From JAPPHA01 sp964291635 (lineage in GTDB: Bacteria; Pseudomonadota; Alphaproteobacteria; Rhodobacterales; Rhodobacteraceae): a stretch of DNA of 64,000 nt. Of the stretch, positions 62,017-64,000 are shown one piece after another. The stretch's first letter is position 1, and every line of letters begins with the position of its first letter. Under the pieces are notes generated by a model, which saw only the letters and a program-made list of their open reading frames with translations, was not told the origin of the DNA and searched no databases. A program made the translations under genes and the position numbers. The stretch covers positions 248,001 to 312,000 of the forward strand of contig OZ219893.1 of NCBI GenBank assembly GCA_964291635.2. The letters are read 5' to 3'.

Positions 62017-62796
62017 TTGGGGCCGGCACGGGAGGAATTCGGGAGGTTGGGAAACTCGGATCGTACAACTGATTTCGGTTTCCGGACAGTATCCCGGGCC
62101 GAAAAGCCCGGACTCGTGCGCGGCGTGTTCTCGAGTGTCGCCTCGCGTTACGACGTCATGAATGACGCCATGTCCTTCGGCATCCACCGCCTGTGGAAGG
62201 ACGCCATGATCGACTGGCTGGCGCCGAAACCCGGGCAGGAACTTCTCGACATCGCCGGAGGGACCGGAGACGTCGCAATTCGTTTCCTGTCACGTGCGGA
62301 AAGCACACGCGCAACCGTGCTCGACCTGACCGAAAGCATGCTGGAGATCGGCCGGCAAAGGGCAAGGAGTTTGTCGCTTGATGACCGGATCGCGTGGATT
62401 AATGGTGATGCAACCCGGCTCCCGTTCGACTCCAACAGCTTTGATGCCTGCACGATGGCCTTCGGAATTCGGAACATTGACGCAAGAGAGGATGCCTTGC
62501 GGGAATCATTTCGCGTCCTTCGGTTCGGCGGGCGGCTGCTGGTACTGGAATTCGGCCAGGTGCCAGTTCCGATGCTGCGAAAAATCTACGACGATTATTC
62601 CTTTCGGGTCATCCCTTGGCTCGGATCCATGATTGCAAACGATCGGGCCAGTTACCAGTATCTCGTCGAAAGCATTCGCCGGTTTCCCGACCAGGCCAGC
62701 TTTGCAGAAATTCTTCGCGGTTGCGGTTTCGAGCGCGTTGCATTCCGGAACCTGACGATGGGCGTGGTCGCGATTCACTCGGGTTGGAAAATCTGA
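62017..62796 (+). CDS. ubiE: Ubiquinone/menaquinone biosynthesis C-methyltransferase
   Basis: About 259 residues. SAM motifs: LLDIAGGTGDVAIRFLSRAE and TVLDLTESMLEIGRQRA. UbiE signatures: YDVMNDAMSFGIHRLWKDAM, TMAFGIRNIDAREDALRESF and DDYSFRVIPWLGSMIANDRA, ending VAIHSGWKI. It methylates the ubiquinone ring precursor. No ATG fits the N-terminus; TTG at 62017 is used, TTG at 62047 being too close to its GGGAGG. Followed after 3 bp by ubiB and divergent from mutM. Confidence 0.94.
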   Translation: MGPAREEFGRLGNSDRTTDFGFRTVSRAEKPGLVRGVFSSVASRYDVMNDAMSFGIHRLWKDAMIDWLAPKPGQELLDIAGGTGDVAIRFLSRAESTRATVLDLTESMLEIGRQRARSLSLDDRIAWINGDATRLPFDSNSFDACTMAFGIRNIDAREDALRESFRVLRFGGRLLVLEFGQVPVPMLRKIYDDYSFRVIPWLGSMIANDRASYQYLVESIRRFPDQASFAEILRGCGFERVAFRNLTMGVVAIHSGWKI

Positions 62797-62799
62797 TCG

Positions 62800-64000
62800 A
62801 TGCGCGGCCCGCACAATCTGTTCCGGCTCGTTCGTGCCGGCTCGACGTTCGAGCGCACTGGCGCAATGAACTACGCCCTGGAAAAACTCGAGGCTCCGCT
62901 TTCAATCCGAATCGCGCTCCGGATCATCGGGTGGCCGTTCAAATTGCTCGGCATCAAGGGGGAGCCTGACCTTCCGCCCGTCGCGCGCGCCCTGACGGCT
63001 CTCGGGCCGGCTTACATCAAGCTAGGTCAGAACCTGTCTACGCGTCCGGACATTGTCGGCGACGATTTCTCGAACGAATTGAAGATCTTGCTCGATCGGC
63101 TTCCCCCATTTTCCGACAAAGAAGCCAAACGGACGATACGCAAGGAACTCGGCCAGGACGTCGACGAACTTTTTTCGGAGTTCAGCCCCCCGGTCGCCGC
63201 GGCCTCGGTCGCTCAAGTTCACCGCGCACGTGTTCGTTCTTCGGGCCGGGAGGTTGCAGTCAAGATTCTTCGCCCGGGAATCGAACGGGTCATCCGGCGC
63301 GATGTTGACGCCTTCTATTTTACAGCCAGGTTCATCGAGTTCTTCCTGCCGGCCACCCGCCGGCTGCATCCCACGGACGTCATCCGCTATTTTGAAAATA
63401 TCATTCTCGCGGAAATCGACCTGCGCCTTGAAGCTTCCGCAGTGGCCGAGCACTCCGCGAACACGTCCGGCGACAAGGGATTCTCGGTCCCGTCCCTCGT
63501 TTGGGAGCTTTCGGCCAGGCGGGTCATGACCCTCGACTGGGTCGACGGCATTCCTCTGACCGACCCGGACGCTCTCAGCAGGCAAGGGGTCGATTTCGAC
63601 GATCTTGCCAGGCGGATCGTGCAGAGTTTCCTCCGCCACGCGCTTCGGGACGGGTTCTTCCACGCGGACCTGCATCCGGGAAACCTCATGGTTACCCCCG
63701 ACGGATCGCTGCTTGCGCTCGACTACGGCATTACCGGACGGATCGACGACTATACCCGGCGTGTTTACGCGGAAATCCTGTTCGGATTCATACGGCGCGA
63801 CTACGATCGGGTTGCAAGGGTGCATTTCGAGGCCGGGTACGTTCCCCGCGGGCAGGACATCAACGCCTTTTCCCAGGCCCTGCGTTCGGTGGGTGAACCG
63901 ATCTTCGGGCAGGATGCCACGCGCATATCCATGGGACGCCTGCTCCGGCACCTGTTCGACGTCACGGAACGATTCGGAATGGAAACGCGAACGGAACTGC
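62800..64000 (+). CDS. ubiB: Ubiquinone biosynthesis regulatory kinase-like protein UbiB (partial)
   Basis: The first 400 residues of UbiB; the gene runs off the right edge. ABC1/ADCK features: GPAYIKLGQNLSTRPDIVGD (KxGQ motif), VAQVHRARVRSSGREVAVKI (Ala-rich loop region and Lys), FFHADLHPGNLMV, and LLALDYGITGRIDD (DYG in place of DFG). UbiB supports coenzyme Q assembly at the inner membrane, with two C-terminal helices expected outside the window. The ATG at 62800 starts 3 bp after ubiE. Confidence 0.93.
   Translation, partial: MRGPHNLFRLVRAGSTFERTGAMNYALEKLEAPLSIRIALRIIGWPFKLLGIKGEPDLPPVARALTALGPAYIKLGQNLSTRPDIVGDDFSNELKILLDRLPPFSDKEAKRTIRKELGQDVDELFSEFSPPVAAASVAQVHRARVRSSGREVAVKILRPGIERVIRRDVDAFYFTARFIEFFLPATRRLHPTDVIRYFENIILAEIDLRLEASAVAEHSANTSGDKGFSVPSLVWELSARRVMTLDWVDGIPLTDPDALSRQGVDFDDLARRIVQSFLRHALRDGFFHADLHPGNLMVTPDGSLLALDYGITGRIDDYTRRVYAEILFGFIRRDYDRVARVHFEAGYVPRGQDINAFSQALRSVGEPIFGQDATRISMGRLLRHLFDVTERFGMETRTEL

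Overview
The window is a GC-rich (roughly 60% by eye) alphaproteobacterial chromosome segment. The right end carries the conserved order rpsT - rhodanese gene - dnaA - dnaN - recF, with echA, mutM, ubiE and ubiB beside it, which is typical of Rhodospirillales-like genomes. An SOS box of the alphaproteobacterial type (GTTC-N7-GTTC) is also present. Species cannot be told from the sequence. The gene content (several solute-binding ABC importers, carnitine-like CoA chemistry, dimethylglycine/sarcosine oxidation) suggests a heterotroph living on small organic solutes; that lifestyle reading is inference.

Layout: 1-6.6 kb (minus) has the 5' part of a glycerol-3-phosphate-type binding protein, an EamA exporter, and a CoA-pathway operon: acyl-CoA dehydrogenase, NDP-forming acyl-CoA synthetase and a CaiD-like hydratase. 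6.6-13 kb (plus) has an FGGY sugar kinase and an RbsBAC-type sugar importer. 13.8-17 kb (minus) has a sterol-desaturase-family hydroxylase, a class II aldolase-like protein and an ArdC-like antirestriction protein preceded by a LexA box. 17-26 kb is housekeeping: PBP1, MlaA/MlaC, RidA, GDPD, PhhB, MscS, peroxiredoxin, a flavoprotein reductase and RsmD. A family-2 glycoside hydrolase follows, with the remains of a toxin-antitoxin module at its 3' end. 29-35 kb has gshB, a cobalamin pair, coaBC, dut, a MoeB/ThiF enzyme and a MOSC protein.

35.3-45 kb (minus) is a carbohydrate unit: a GntR/FCD regulator, a MalEFGK-type importer, an intracellular glycosidase, two TIM-barrel isomerases and a hydroxyacid dehydrogenase. 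Two related 27-bp operator-like sites, one upstream of gntR and one upstream of the isomerases, tie it together. 45-55 kb holds an SH3 protein, a quinone reductase, an M3 peptidase, a short MetE-like methyltransferase and a dimethylglycine/sarcosine dehydrogenase. The last two are separated by a complete 2,013-bp insertion sequence with 33-bp inverted repeats and a CTAG target duplication. 54.8-64 kb is the recF-dnaN-dnaA-rpsT-mutM / ubiE-ubiB block.

Two real genes run off the ends (ugpB-like on the left, ubiB on the right). No rRNA, tRNA or CRISPR array was recognised.
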